From Hordeum vulgare subsp. vulgare (Eukaryota; Streptophyta; Magnoliopsida; Poales; Poaceae): a stretch of DNA of 64,000 bases. Under the pieces are notes generated by a model, which saw nothing but the letters and a program-made list of their open reading frames with translations, was not told the DNA's origin and ran no database searches. The translations under genes were made by a program, and so were the position numbers. Each line of letters begins with the position of its first letter. Within the stretch, counting starts at the first letter, position 1. The stretch covers positions 100,364,244 to 100,428,243 of the forward strand of contig NC_058521.1 in the NCBI RefSeq assembly GCF_904849725.1, written 5' to 3'. Below are positions 23,041-34,442 of this stretch, one piece after another.

Positions 23041-23620
23041 TCACAAGAAAGTGGCACTATCATTATCAACTCTACATCTTTTGGCCTCAATGTTATGGAT
23101 ATGAGTACCATCACTATCGAGATTCAACATGAAAAAACCCCTGACATTGGGTGCATGACCATAAAAGATATTACTCATATAAATAGAACACCCATTATTC
23201 GCTGACTTAAATGAGTAACCATCTCGCAATAATCAAGATCCAGATATAATGTTCATGCTTAATGCAGGCACTAAATAACAATTATTTAGCTTCATCACTA
23301 ATCCCGACGGCAATTGAAATGAGAGCGTGTCGACTGCGATCACATCAACCTTGGAACAAATTCCCACGCGCATCGTCACTTCGTCTTTCGCCAACCTTCT
23401 TCTATTCGGTAGCTCCTGCTTTGAGTTGCAAATGTGAGCAATCAAACCGGTATCAAATACCCAGGCACTACAACGAGAGTTGGTGAGGTACACATAAATA
23501 ACATGTATATCAAATATACCTTGTTTGGAGTTGGTCGCCTTCTTATCGGCAAGATACTTGGGGCAGTTCCACTTCAAGTGACCAGTCCCCTTGCAATGAT
23601 AACACTCAGTATCTGGATTG
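23041..23620 (-). pseudogene. pol: Ty1/copia protease and pre-integrase region (element A)
   Basis: The frame 23233-23577 starts KWNCPKYLADKK (end of the gag zinc knuckle) and carries the protease active site AWVFDTGLIAHICNS (DTGL in place of the usual DTGA or DTGS) and the domain end LNNCYLVPALSMNIISGS. The frame 23041-23229 is the pre-integrase stretch (YSFKSANNGCSIYMSNIFYG). Stops separate the two. Confidence 0.88.
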
Positions 23621-24346
23621 GGTCTAGCATTGGCTTTCTTCGTAGAAGGGCAACAACTTTGCCACTCTTCTTAGAGTTACCCTTCTTGCCCTTGCCGTTT
23701 TTCTTGAAACTCGTGGTCTTATTGACCATCAACACTCGATGTTCTTACTGGATTTCTGACTCAGCGACCTTCAGCATCGTAAATAGCTCGGCGAGTGATT
23801 TATTCGTCCCCGACATGTTGTAGTTACGTGGCAATGAATGAAGACTTTGTCAGTGATAACCTCTGGTGGGAGAGCAATTCCCAGCTCAACCACAATGTTA
23901 GAGTACCCAGACATTCTGAGCACATGTTCACCAACAGACCCGTTCTCCTCCATTTTGCAAACATATAACTTATCACAGGTTTCATACCTCTCGATCCAAG
24001 CATTCGTCTCAAAGATAAACTTCAACTCCTGGAACATCTAATATAGTCCATGACGTTCAATACATCTTTGAAGTCCCGGTTCTAAGTCATACAAAACTGC
24101 ACATTGAACTGTCGCAAAACGTCTTTGAGTAATCATCCTGAAGCGACTACGAGGCGTTCATAACGTCTTGGGTCGCCGTTTGGGGTGGTTCATCACCTAG
24201 CGGCGCATCAAGGGCATATTGATTTGGGCAGCCATGAGGATAAGCCTCAGATTACGGGCAACGACAATAAAGTTGCTTCCTTCATCTTTCAACTTAGCTT
24301 TCTCTAGGAACGCATTAAAATTCAGGGTTGCTACTGCGCGAGCCAT
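23621..24346 (-). pseudogene. gag: Ty1/copia gag (element A)
   Basis: The likely start is the ATG at 24346 (MARAVATLNFNAFLEKAKL). Homology continues through YDLEPGLQRCIERHGLY and the frame 23771-24037 (MFQELKFIFETNAWIERYET, GSVGEHVLRMSGYSNIVVEL, GIALPPEVITDKVF), which is the copia gag core. A TAG splits YGLY and MFQELK. The zinc knuckle lies near 23577-23612. Gag forms the particle that packages element RNA. Confidence 0.87.
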
Positions 24347-25593
24347 TCATCTACAACATAAATTTTGCAAAGATTACTTAGACTATGTTCAAGATAATTG
24401 AGTTTAGTTAATCATATTACTAATAAACTCCCACTCAAATTGGGATCCCTCTAGTCATCTGAGTGTCACATGATCCAAATTCACTAACTTAAGTGCAATC
24501 ATCATGTGAGTGGAGTTAGCTTCAATGGTGAACATCTCCATGTTTATCATACCTAATATATGGATCATGGTCAACCTTTCGGTCTCTTGTGTTCGGAGGC
24601 CATGTCTGTACATGCTAGGCTCGTCAAGTTTAACCCCAGTGTTCTGCGTGTGCAACTGTTTTGCGTCCATTATATGTGAACGTAGAGTCTATCACACCCG
24701 ATCATCACGTGGTGTCTCGAAACGACGAACTCTCGCAACGGTGCACACTCGAGGAGAACACAATTTTATCTTGACATTTTAGTGAGGGATCACCTTATAA
24801 TACTACCGTCGTCCTAAGCAAAATAAGGTGCATAAAAGGATTAACATCAGATACAAATCATACGTGACATGATATGGCCATGAACTTGTGCTTTTGATCT
24901 CCATCTTGAAAGCACCGACATGATCTCCATTGTCACCGGCACCACACCATGATCTCCATCTTCATCATCTCCTTCATTGTGTTGACATCGAGGTTGTCGC
25001 GCTAACTATGATGTTGCTACTAAAGCTACTAACCTAGCGATAAAGCAAAGCATCACCAAGCGCAAAATAATTAAAGACAACCCTATGGCTGCTGCCGGTT
25101 GCCATAGTATTGACATGCAAGTCGATATTTGACTATTACAACATGATCATCTCATACATCAAATATATCATATCATGTCTTTGGCCATGTCATATCACAA
25201 CATACACTGCAAAAACAAGTTAGACGTCCTCTAATTTGTTGTTGCATGTTTTACGTGGCTGCTATGGGTATCTAGCACGATCCATTCTTACTTACGCAAA
25301 ACCACAACGGTGATACACAAGTTGCTATTTAACCTTCTCCAAAGACCGCCTTAGTCAAATCTGATTCAACTAAAGTTGGAGAAAAAAACACCCATCAGCC
25401 ATGTTTATGCAACAAGTTGCATGTTAGTCTATGGAACCGCTCTCTCGTAAGCATACGAGAAATGTTGGTCCGGGCTGCTTCATCCAACATTACCGCGGAA
25501 TCAAGAAAATATTAAGGAGGTCAACAATCTAAATATCAACGCCCACAAACTCCTTTGTGTTCTACTCGAGATGTCATCTACGCATAGACCTAG
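24347..25593 (-). other. Leader region of element A
   Basis: About 1.25 kb between primer site and gag start, without long frames. BARE-1/Angela elements have a long leader of this kind. No other feature recognised. Confidence 0.7.
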
Positions 25594-25606
25594 CTCATGA
25601 TGCCAC
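25594..25606 (-). promoter_or_regulatory. Primer binding site of element A
   Basis: On the minus strand, TGGCATCATGAGC follows the LTR after a single G. It is a diverged form of the copia primer site TGGTATCAGAGC, which pairs with initiator tRNA-Met. Confidence 0.75.
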
Positions 25607-27388
25607 TATTGGGGAACGTTGCATGGGAAACAAAAAAATTCCTATGCACACGAAAGACCTATCCATGGTGATGATCATCTACAGAGGGGATATCGGATCC
25701 ACATACCCTTGTAGATTGCTAAGTGGGAAGCATTAAGAAACACAGTTAATGTAGTCGAACGTATTCGGGATCCAAATCGCAAGCCGTCCCGCGATCTAAT
25801 CACTATCTAGCACCGCACAGATGGCACCTTCATGTTCAGCACACATACAGCTCGATGACGATCTCCACCTTCTTGATCCAGCAAGAAAGATGAAGAGGTA
25901 GCTGAATTCTTTGGCAACATGATGGTGTGACGGTGATGATGGTGGAGATACTCTGGCGGGGGTTCGCCGTACCGTACCGAACTAGCCGCAGGGTGTCACG
26001 AGGTGGTGGAGGGAGAGAGGGTTGCGCCATGGCTTGAGGTGCAAAAATCCTCTCTACCCTCCACTATATATAGGAGGGAGGGGGGTGGCGCCCTAGGGAC
26101 TTGCCCTAGGGTTCGATCGGCGCAAGGACGATGGAGGAGTCCTCCTCCAAGTCGGTTTGGAGTAGGAGAACTCCTCTCCTACTCGGTTTGGCCCCACCTC
26201 TCTTTCCTTCTCCACTTCGACCGAATAGGAGCTCTTGGACTGGCCATCAACCCACCAGGGGCTGGTGCGCTACCCTTGGTCCTGTTTGGTCCCCTCCCGG
26301 GTTGGTGGCCCTTCCCCGTGGATGTCCGGAACCCATTCGTCACTCCCGGTACTTTACTCGTAATGCCCAAAATCCTTCCGCAAGCCAAATGGATACTTCC
26401 TATATATCAATCTTCGTCTTCATACCCTTCCGGAACTCCTCGTGATGTCTGAGATCTCATCCGGGACTACGAATAACATTCAGTTACTAACATCAAGAAT
26501 TCAACTACGCCGAAACGTCACCGAACCTGAAGTATGCAGACCCTACGGGTTCGAGAACTGTGTAGACATGACCGAGACATTCTCCGTTCAATATCCAATA
26601 GCGGGACCTGGATATCCATATTCGATCCTACATATTCTATGAAGATCTTAATCGGTTGAACCTATATGTCAATCATTCAGTTAATCTAGTATAACATTCC
26701 ATTTGTCCTTCTGTATGTGACTTTATCGAGATTCGATCATCGGTATGTCCATACGTATATTAATCTCGTTGCCGGAAAGTCTGTTTACTCGTTCCGTAAT
26801 GCAAAATCATGTGGATAAGTCTTTAATCATAATTCTTGCAGGGCTTGTTGTGATGTTGTATTACCGAGTGCGCCCCAAGATACCTCTCCATCATACGGAG
26901 TGACAAATCCCAGTCTTCATCCATTCTAACCCAACGGGCACATTTGGAGATACCTTTAGAGCACCTTTATAGTCACCCAGTTACGTTGCGATGTTTGGTA
27001 CGCACAAGGTATTCTTCTGGTGTGAGTGAGTTACATGATCTCATGGTCATAGGAATATATACTTGACATGCAGAAAACAGTAGCAATAAAATAACACGAT
27101 CACATGCTATGTTCATAGCTTGGGTCTTGTCAATCACATCATTCTCCTAATGATGTGATCCCGTTATCAAGTGACAACACTTGTCTATGGCTAAGAAACC
27201 TTAACCATATTTGATCAACGACCTAGCCAACTAGAGGCTTACTAGGCACAGTGTGTGGTCTATGTATCCACACATGTATCTGAGTTTCCATTCAATACGA
27301 TTCTAGCATGGATAATAAATGATTATCTTGAACAAGGAAATATAATAATAACTATTTTATTATTGCCTCTAGGGCATATTTTCCAATA
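25607..27388 (-). repeat. 5' LTR of element A (BARE-1/Angela type, 1.78 kb)
   Basis: On the minus strand it runs from TATTGGAAAATATGCCCTAG to TTCCCCAATA. Both ends differ from the canonical TGTTGG...CCAACA by one transition, so neither TG nor CA is intact. A TATA box (CTATATATA on the minus strand) lies at about 26064-26072. Conserved blocks such as GGAGAATGATGTGATTGACA and GTATGATGGAGAGGTATC match the LTR of element B. Confidence 0.93.
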
Positions 27389-28703
27389 GGAGGCACAGGA
27401 GGGCCCCACGCGCCAACAGGGCACGCCGAGGGGACGTGGTCACACCCTGTTGGTTCGTGGTCCCTCCATGGGTCCTCCTGACTCCTTTTTATTTTTCTAA
27501 TTTTCCTAAAATAACAAAACCAACAGAAAATATTTTTTGGAATTTTTAGAGTCAGTTTACTTATTGTATCACATACTTACCCTTTTTCAGCATTTTGGGG
27601 TGTTCCGAGAGGTCTCTCTTATGTGTTCATGAGGATTCATCACTTGGATAATGGTAGTTACAACATTAAGGCGCATACCTAAGACATAGTGTTTAATTCT
27701 TTGCCAATTTACCACTCTCGGGTTTTTTCCCTTCCAAGTTTTTAATCTTTATAGCACCAGAGCGTCATACCTCCTCAACAACAAAAGGGCCCTCCCATTT
27801 GGAGAGAAGCTTACCTGCAAAAATTGGAAACCAGAACTGTACGAAAGAACTAGGTCTCCTACATTGAATTAGCATTTTTGGATTCTCTTGCTATGCCATC
27901 TTTTAAATTTTTCCTTAAATAACTTGGAATTTTCATAAGCTTGTGTCATCCATTCGTCTAATGAACTAATATCAAACATCCTCTTTTCACTAGCAAATTT
28001 GAAATCATAGTTGAGTTCTTTAATAGCCCAATAAGATTTATGTTCTAATTCGAGAGGTAAATGACAAGCTTTTCCAATGACCATTTTATAGGGGGGCATT
28101 CCCATGGGGTTTTTATAAGTAGTTCTATAAGCCCATAAAGCATCATACATTTTATTAGACGAGTTCTTTCTAGGTCTATAAATAGTCTTTTGCAAAACTA
28201 ACTTGATTTCTCAATTGATCAATTCAACTAGGCCATTAGACTGAGGATGTTAAGGTGATGCAATCCTATGGTTAACATGATATTTATCTACTAGTTTATG
28301 AAAAGCACCATGAATAAAATGTGAACCACCATCAGTCATTAAATATCTAGGGACTTCAAACCTCGGAAAGATAATATCTTTAAGCATCTTAATATAAGTG
28401 TTATGATCAGTGCAAGTAGTTGGAATAGCTTCTACCCACTTAGTAACGTAATGAACAACAACTAAAATATGTGTATACCCTTTAGAAGAAGGAAAACGTC
28501 CCATATAATGAAAGCCCCAAACATCAAATGGTTCAATAGCAAGTGCATAATTCATAGGAATTTCCTGACATCTACCGATTTTACCAATTTTGTGGCATTC
28601 ATCATAGGAAAGGACATGCTTACGAGCATCTTTAAAAAGAGTAGTCTAATAAAAACCAGATTGGATTACCTTGCATGTAGTTTTGTCATGAGCATGGTGT
28701 CCT
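27389..28703 (-). pseudogene. pol: Athila-type integrase remnant (minus strand)
   Basis: A fragment of a second Athila-type element between the two copia LTRs. Reading down from 28703: the zinc-finger end, then frame 28250-28555 with the core (IEPFDVWGFHYMGRFPSSKG and MTDGGSHFIHGAFHKLV), then frame 27869-28195 (YDALWAYRTTYKNPMGMPPY, KACHLPLELEHKSYWAIKEL). The first catalytic Asp is His here (WGFHYMG, against WGFDYMG in the plus-strand Athila copy), so it could not be active. The sequence below 27860 is C-terminal coding debris and 3' non-coding DNA. The left end is cut by the LTR of A, the right end by the LTR of B. Confidence 0.9.
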
Positions 28704-30498
28704 TGGTGGGGAACGTTGCACGGAAAACAAAAATTTGCTACACACAACCAAAATCAATATATAGAGATCAACAACTACAATAGGGGAGTGCATGTACATA
28801 CCATTGTAGATTGCTAAGCGGAAGCGTTAAGAAACGTGGTTGATGTAGTCGAACGTCTTCGTAATCCAATCACAATCTGTCTCGCGATCCAATCACGATC
28901 CATCCCGATCTAGCGCCAAACGGACATCACCTTCGCATTGAATACACGTATAGCTTGATGAAGCCTTCACCACCTTGATCCAATGAGCGTAGGTGAAGTA
29001 GTAGCTGAGTTCTCTGGCAGTACGACGGCGTGGCGGCAGCGGTGGTGGAGCTGTCCTTGTAGGGCTTCGCCAAGCGCTTCTGCGACACAACGAGAGAGAA
29101 AATTTATGAGAGAGAGAGGAGGGTGCGACATAGCTATCAGTTGTACGCCTACCCTCCCTCTCCTCTAGTATATATAGGGGGAAGGAAGGAGGGGTGGCAC
29201 CCTAGAGTTTCCCCTAGGGTCGGGTAACGGCCACCAAGAGGTGGCTTGGCCCTGAAAGAAGGAGGTGTGGCGGCCACCTCTGGGCCAGCCCACCTCCTTG
29301 GCCACATATGCCTTGGGTGGGAGGGGAGGCCAGCACACGAGGAGCTGGTGCACCACCTCCCATAGCCCATGGGACACTCCGGGGTAGGTGGACCATCCTA
29401 GTGGACCCCTGGAACATTTCGGGAACCTCCATCACAAAACCGGTAACTTTTCTAAACTCTTCCGGAACTCGAATACCAACTTCCCATATATCAATCTTTA
29501 CCTCCGTACCATTTTGAAGGTCCTCATGATTTCCAGGATCTCATCCGGGACTTCGAACAACCTTCGATAACCAACATAATAACTCAACAATACTATATCA
29601 TCACCGGACTTTTAAGTGTGTAGACCCTGCGCGTTCGAGAACTATGCAGACATGACCGATACACCTCTATGGTTAATAACTAATAGCGGGACCTGGATGC
29701 CCATATTGGTTCCTCCATATTCCAAAAAGATCTATATCGGTCGAACCATGATGTCAAGCATTCAGATAATCCCGTATACAATTCCCATTTTCCATCGATA
29801 TGTTACTTGACCAAGATTCGATCGTCGGTATCTCTCTACCTAGTTCAATCTCGTTACCGGCAAGTCTCTTGGCTAACTCCTGAGTCACATTGCTAACTCG
29901 TTCCGTAATACAAGATCCCATGGCTAACTCCTGAGTCACATTGCTTGCAAGCTTATTGTGATGATATATTACCGAGTGGGCTCAGAGATACCTCTCCGTC
30001 GTACGGAGTGACAAATCCCAGACTCCATCCATACCAACTTAACAAACACCCTCGCAGATACATGTAGAGCATCTCTACAATCACCCAATTACGTTGTGAC
30101 ATTTGATACACACAAGGTATTCCTCCGGTGTCAAGTAGTTGCATGATTGCATGGTCTTAGGAATAGATACTTGACATACATAAATCAATAGAAATAAACT
30201 TTGTCGTACGATCAAATGCTATGCTTACGGTTCGTTCTTGTCCATCACATCATTCTCCTAATGATGTGACCCCATTATCAAATGACAACTCTTGTCTATG
30301 GCTAGGAAACCTTAGACATCTTTAATCAATGAGCTAGTCTAGTATAGGATCACTAGGGACACGGTGTTGTCTATGTATCCACACATGTATATGAGTTTCC
30401 AATGAATACAATTATAGCATGGATAATAAATGATTATCATGAACAAGGAATTATGATAATAACCAATTTATTATTGCCTCTAGGGCATATTTCCAACA
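28704..30498 (-). repeat. 3' LTR of element B (BARE-1/Angela type, 1.80 kb)
   Basis: On the minus strand it starts TGTTGGAAATATGCCCTAG (from 30498) and ends GTTCCCCACCA (28704; the canonical end is CCCCAACA). A TATA box (CTATATATAC on the minus strand) lies at about 29167-29176. A polypurine tract on its right side shows that it is the 3' LTR. Small frames inside are not conserved with the LTR of A. Confidence 0.93.
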
Positions 30499-30513
30499 GT
30501 CTCCCGCTTGTAC
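30499..30513 (-). promoter_or_regulatory. Polypurine tract of element B
   Basis: On the minus strand, GTACAAGCGGGAGAC directly precedes the LTR. This purine-rich stretch is typical for BARE-1/Angela elements. Confidence 0.88.
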
Positions 30514-32485
30514 AAGGGTCAATAATCTAGATCATGTCACTATGTGATTAATATCCAATAAGTTCTCGGATTTGATCATGTTTTGTTTGTGAGAGAGGTT
30601 TTAGTCAATGGGACTGCAACATTAAGATCTGTGTCTACTTTGAAAATCTCTATGACATATTTTAGACGCGCTACTACCATGCTCCACTTAGAACTATTCC
30701 AAATGATTGCTCCACTATATGAATCCAGTTTGCTTCTCAAAGCCATCCGGATTGGTGTCAAATCTTGCATTGATGTAACCCTTTACGATGAAATATTTTA
30801 TCACCTCCATAATTGAGAAACATTTCCTTAGTCCTGTAATTACTAAGGATAACTTTAACCACTATCTAGTGATCCACTCCTGGATCACTCTTGTACCCCT
30901 TGACTGACTGATGGCAAGACACACTACAAGTGCGGTACTCAGCATGGCATACCATAGAGCCTACGACTAAGGCATAGGGGACGACCTTCGTCCTTTCTCT
31001 TTCTTCTGCCATGGTCGAGCTTTGAGTCTTACTCAAATTCACACCTTACAACATAGCCAAAATCTCTTTCTTTGACTGATTTACTTTGAACTCTTTCAAA
31101 ATCTCGTCAAGGTATGTATTTATTGAAAGCTTTATCAAGCATCTTGATCTATCTTTATAGATCTTGATGCCCAATATTTAAGCAGCTTTATCTAGGTTTT
31201 CCTTTCAAACAACCCTTCATGCTTTCCAGAAATTCTACATTATTTCCGGTCAAATATATGTCATCCACATATACTTACCAGAAATTCTATAATGCTCCCA
31301 CTCACTTTCTTTTGAATCTACCCAGAAGCTTTGATCACCTTATCAAAGCACATATTCCAACTCTAAGATGCCTGCACTACTCCATAAATGGATCGCTAGA
31401 GCTTGCATGCCTTTTAGCATCCTTTGGATCGACAAAACCTTCTCGTTGTATCCCATACAACCTTTCCTCAAGGAAACAGTTAAGGAAGTGATGTTTTGAC
31501 ATCCATCTACCAGATTTCATAATTGAAAAATGATGTAACTGCTAACATAATTCCAACAGACTTTAACATCGTTATGATTGTTTCATCGTAGTCAACTCCT
31601 TGAACTTGTTAGAAACCACTTTTGCGACAAGTCGAGCTTTATAAATGGTGAAAGTACCATCATCATCTGTCTTCATGTTAAAGATCCATTTGTACTTAAT
31701 AGCCTTACAACTATTAGGTAATTCTTCAAATATCCATACTCTATTTTCATACATGGATCCTTTCTTAGATTTCATGACCTCAAGCCATTTCTTGGAATCC
31801 GGTCCCACCATCGCTTCTCCATAGCTCGTAGGTTCATTTTTGTCCAACAACATGACTTCCAAGACAGGATTCCCTTACCACTCAGGAGTAATACGCGTGT
31901 TTGTCGACCTAAGACGATTGGTAGTAATTTAATCTGAAGCTTCATGATCTCCATCATTAGCTTCCTCTTCAACTGGTGTAGGCACCACATGAACATCATC
32001 TCGTGTCCTTCTAATCTCTGGTTGAAGTGACGATTCAATAAGCTCATCAAGTTCCATCATCCACCCACTCAATTCTTTTGACAGAAACTCTTTCTCGAGG
32101 AAGGACCCGTTCTTAGCAACAAACACTTTTCCTTTGAATATGAGATAGAAGGTATACCCAATTGTTTCCTTCGTGTGTCCTATGAAGACGCACTTATGCG
32201 CTTTGGGTTCAAGCTTATCAGGTTGAAGCCTTTTGACATAAGCCTCGCAGCCCCAAACTTTTAAGAAATGACAGCTTAGGTTTCTTGCCAAACCATAGTT
32301 CATACAGTGTCATCTAAACAGATTTAGATGGTTCCCTATCTAAAGAGAATGTGGTTCTCTCTAATGCATAGCCCCAAAAGATAGTGCCAAATTGGTAAGA
32401 GACATCATAGCATGCACCATATCCAATAGAGCATGGCTACGTCATACAGACACACTATTACACTATGATGTTCCACGTGGTGAGG
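30514..32485 (-). pseudogene. pol: Ty1/copia RNase H, RT and integrase end of element B
   Basis: Minus-strand coding remnants in copia order. RNase H and its connection (about 30560-31000) include IRMALRSKLDSYSGAIIWNS and EIFKVDTDLNVAVPLTK stretches. RT follows (about 31090-31862; PTSYGEAMVGPDSKKWLEVM, YKWIFNMKTDDDGTFTIYKA, ending in LVAKVVSNKFKELTT). The integrase C-terminal part is at 31929-32303 (FLKVWGCEAYVKRLQPDKLE, KCVFIGHTKETIGYTFYL). Stops and frameshifts are frequent. The element is cut at about 32485 by the LTR of element C; the rest of integrase, gag and the 5' LTR are not in the window. Confidence 0.88.
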
Positions 32486-32942
32486 TGGTCTGGAACTAGG
32501 GGGTCCTTGGGCAGTTTTCTTATTCTCATGAGTCGGACTCTCGGGCCTGTTCGGTCGTCATTGGAAGTTACGGAATCAGGATGGACTCTTCCAAAGACTT
32601 GGCATATGATCTAATTCAAAATAGTAGTTGACATATTCCTTCTCTATTGTAACCTACCTTGTGAAGCCCTAGCACCCCTGGTATCTATATAGGCCAGGGG
32701 CATAGTTTGTAGGACACATTAAGCTCATTATGATTAGGGTTTAGACCACAACATCCGATCTCGAAGTAGATCAACTGTGCACTCTATACTACTATATCAA
32801 TACCAACAAGAGCAGGACATAAGGTTTTAACTTTATTAAGAGGCCCCGAACCTAGGTAAAACATCATTTTCTTCATCTCGTATACCCATCGACCATAGAT
32901 CCACAGATCGGACCCCCTACTCGCGATTAGCCGGTTTTGACA
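32486..32942 (+). repeat. 5' LTR of gypsy element C (about 457 bp)
   Basis: It starts TGGTCTGGAACTAGGGGGTC and ends GGTTTTGACA. A TATA-like CTATATAGG lies at about 32685-32692, and a gypsy primer site follows. The left border is estimated from where similarity to copia element A stops. Confidence 0.75.
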
Positions 32943-32947
32943 CTGAC

Positions 32948-32965
32948 ATTGGTGCTTTCATTGAG
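32948..32965 (+). promoter_or_regulatory. Primer binding site of element C
   Basis: ATTGGTGCTTTCATTGAG lies 5 bases after the LTR end. It is the primer site type seen in many Tat-like grass gypsy elements. Confidence 0.75.
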
Positions 32966-32971
32966 ATCTCT

Positions 32972-33820
32972 ATGGCAGGTTCGCAAGAAGGGTCGATGGA
33001 TCGCCTTATCATTAACGAAGACATCCGCACCAAGGACATCCTCTCCCCTAGGCAGATCTTCGCATTCGGCGGCGTGGTGTTGCATGTCGATCCCACTAGT
33101 CACTTAGACCAGATCTGAAGTTTCTCCCCAAATCAAGAGATCAGGTTCGGGAACTTAGAGTACATCGCCGATTGCCGGGGAGACCTTATTTCTAAAAAAT
33201 CACTCACTTTTGTTCCACTAGCATTAGAGGGGGTGGCTCTTGTCCTTGAGGTGGATCCTGATCAAGCTGTGGTATTGAATCCCGAACTGGATGCACTATG
33301 CGAATCACCAGCAGGTGAGCACAACTCGGCCACAACTCTGGATATTCCAAATGTGGCAATGCCTCCAGATGATCCTATTGTCTTCGGATATACATACGCC
33401 GTGATTATTAAGGAATTAGACGAGCTCCTTGGCCGAATCCGGGCCATGGGAGTATCCGATGACCAACCATCGGTCTATGACCAGATCGAGATCACACCCG
33501 ATGATAGGGAAATCTATGTCCCACCTATTACTGACGTAATTTCCACGATTGAAGAACCAATGGCGGGATCACCCTCCCGACCACCCGAACTTAGAACCAT
33601 CTACGTCCCGATATCTGGTAACCCGAATTCTACGGTGATCGAGTTATGCCCCGAAACCAACTCGGATCTCAAGCAGTCGTGTCCGATCAGCCGAACAGGC
33701 TCTCAACCTGATGCTTCAAACTCCCCAAAGGTATCGGATACAATTAGCAATACTAGAGGCACGTGTTTAGTCGAAACACCAAATTCCCCCCACCCACCTC
33801 CCAGTCTAGGAATAATGTGA
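32972..33820 (+). pseudogene. gag: Gag N-terminal region of element C, one stop
   Basis: The ATG at 32972 (MAGSQEGSMDRLIINEDIRT), just after the primer site, opens a frame that stays in register to the TGA after 33818, broken only by a TGA after LDQI (near 33116). The predicted product is acidic and proline-rich, with an FGGVVLHVDP stretch near the start and a low-complexity tail. It looks like the N-terminal gag part of a grass gypsy element; no zinc knuckle or enzyme motif is present. Element D begins 29 bp after the frame ends, so the rest of C is displaced beyond the window. Confidence 0.65.
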
Positions 33821-33848
33821 AAACCACAGAAAGGCCTAGCATGCGGGG

Positions 33849-34354
33849 TGTTGGGGATATTATTTGTGGTGTAACCCGCCCTAGCTGGGCCGGGTCATTA
33901 AAGGGCGACTCATCTATTGATAATACAAGCCTTGGTCCAAGGGGCCCATGAGCCGGATGGCGGTTCAGAAGATATACATAGGATAGACAGCCAAAGAGGT
34001 TCCTAGTCTTGGAAAGCACGACGACTTAGGGATAATGGAAACCACGATCTATAGGATGGCTAGGACACTTGTAAATCCTAGGGCCTCGACCTGTATATAA
34101 AGGAGAGTCCCTCGGAGGATAGGGCAAGTTAGAAATCTTCGAGAGCTAGGTCAGGCGAGTTACGCCCTCCTTGTAATCGAAACCATCATCAATCTACACA
34201 AAGCAGGACGTAGGCTTTTACCTCCACACGAGGGACCGAGCCTAGGTAAATCTGAGTCTCGCTTTCGCTCACCCCCTTTGAGTCGCCACCAAGGTGTGAT
34301 GGCTCCTTCAATAAGTCCTTTCACGAGGACATCTGCCGTGACAAAACCACGACA
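33849..34354 (+). repeat. 5' LTR of element D (506 bp)
   Basis: It starts TGTTGGGGATATTATTTG and ends AAACCACGACA. A TATA box TATATAA is at 34094-34100. Same family and length as the LTRs of E (506 and about 505 bp), in the opposite orientation. Confidence 0.93.
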
Positions 34355-34355
34355 G

Positions 34356-34373
34356 TTGGTCCCCACCGTGGGG
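34356..34373 (+). promoter_or_regulatory. Primer binding site of element D
   Basis: TTGGTCCCCACCGTGGGG follows the LTR after one G. Element E has TTGGCGCCCACCGTGGGG at the matching place, so D differs by two bases. Confidence 0.82.
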
Positions 34374-34442
34374 CTAGCGCACGGTGGAGTTGAGTTCTCA
34401 AAGGGAGCCCTACCAGGGTCAGAAAGCTAAGTGGTCGGCATC

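Larger units (their letters stand above)
21118..27388 (-). mobile_element. 5' portion of a BARE-1/Angela-type Ty1/copia element (A)
   Basis: On the minus strand: 5' LTR (27388-25607), primer site, long leader, gag, protease, integrase and RT in copia order (integrase before RT). RNase H and the 3' LTR are missing because the element is cut at 21118. All coding parts carry stops. Confidence 0.92.
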
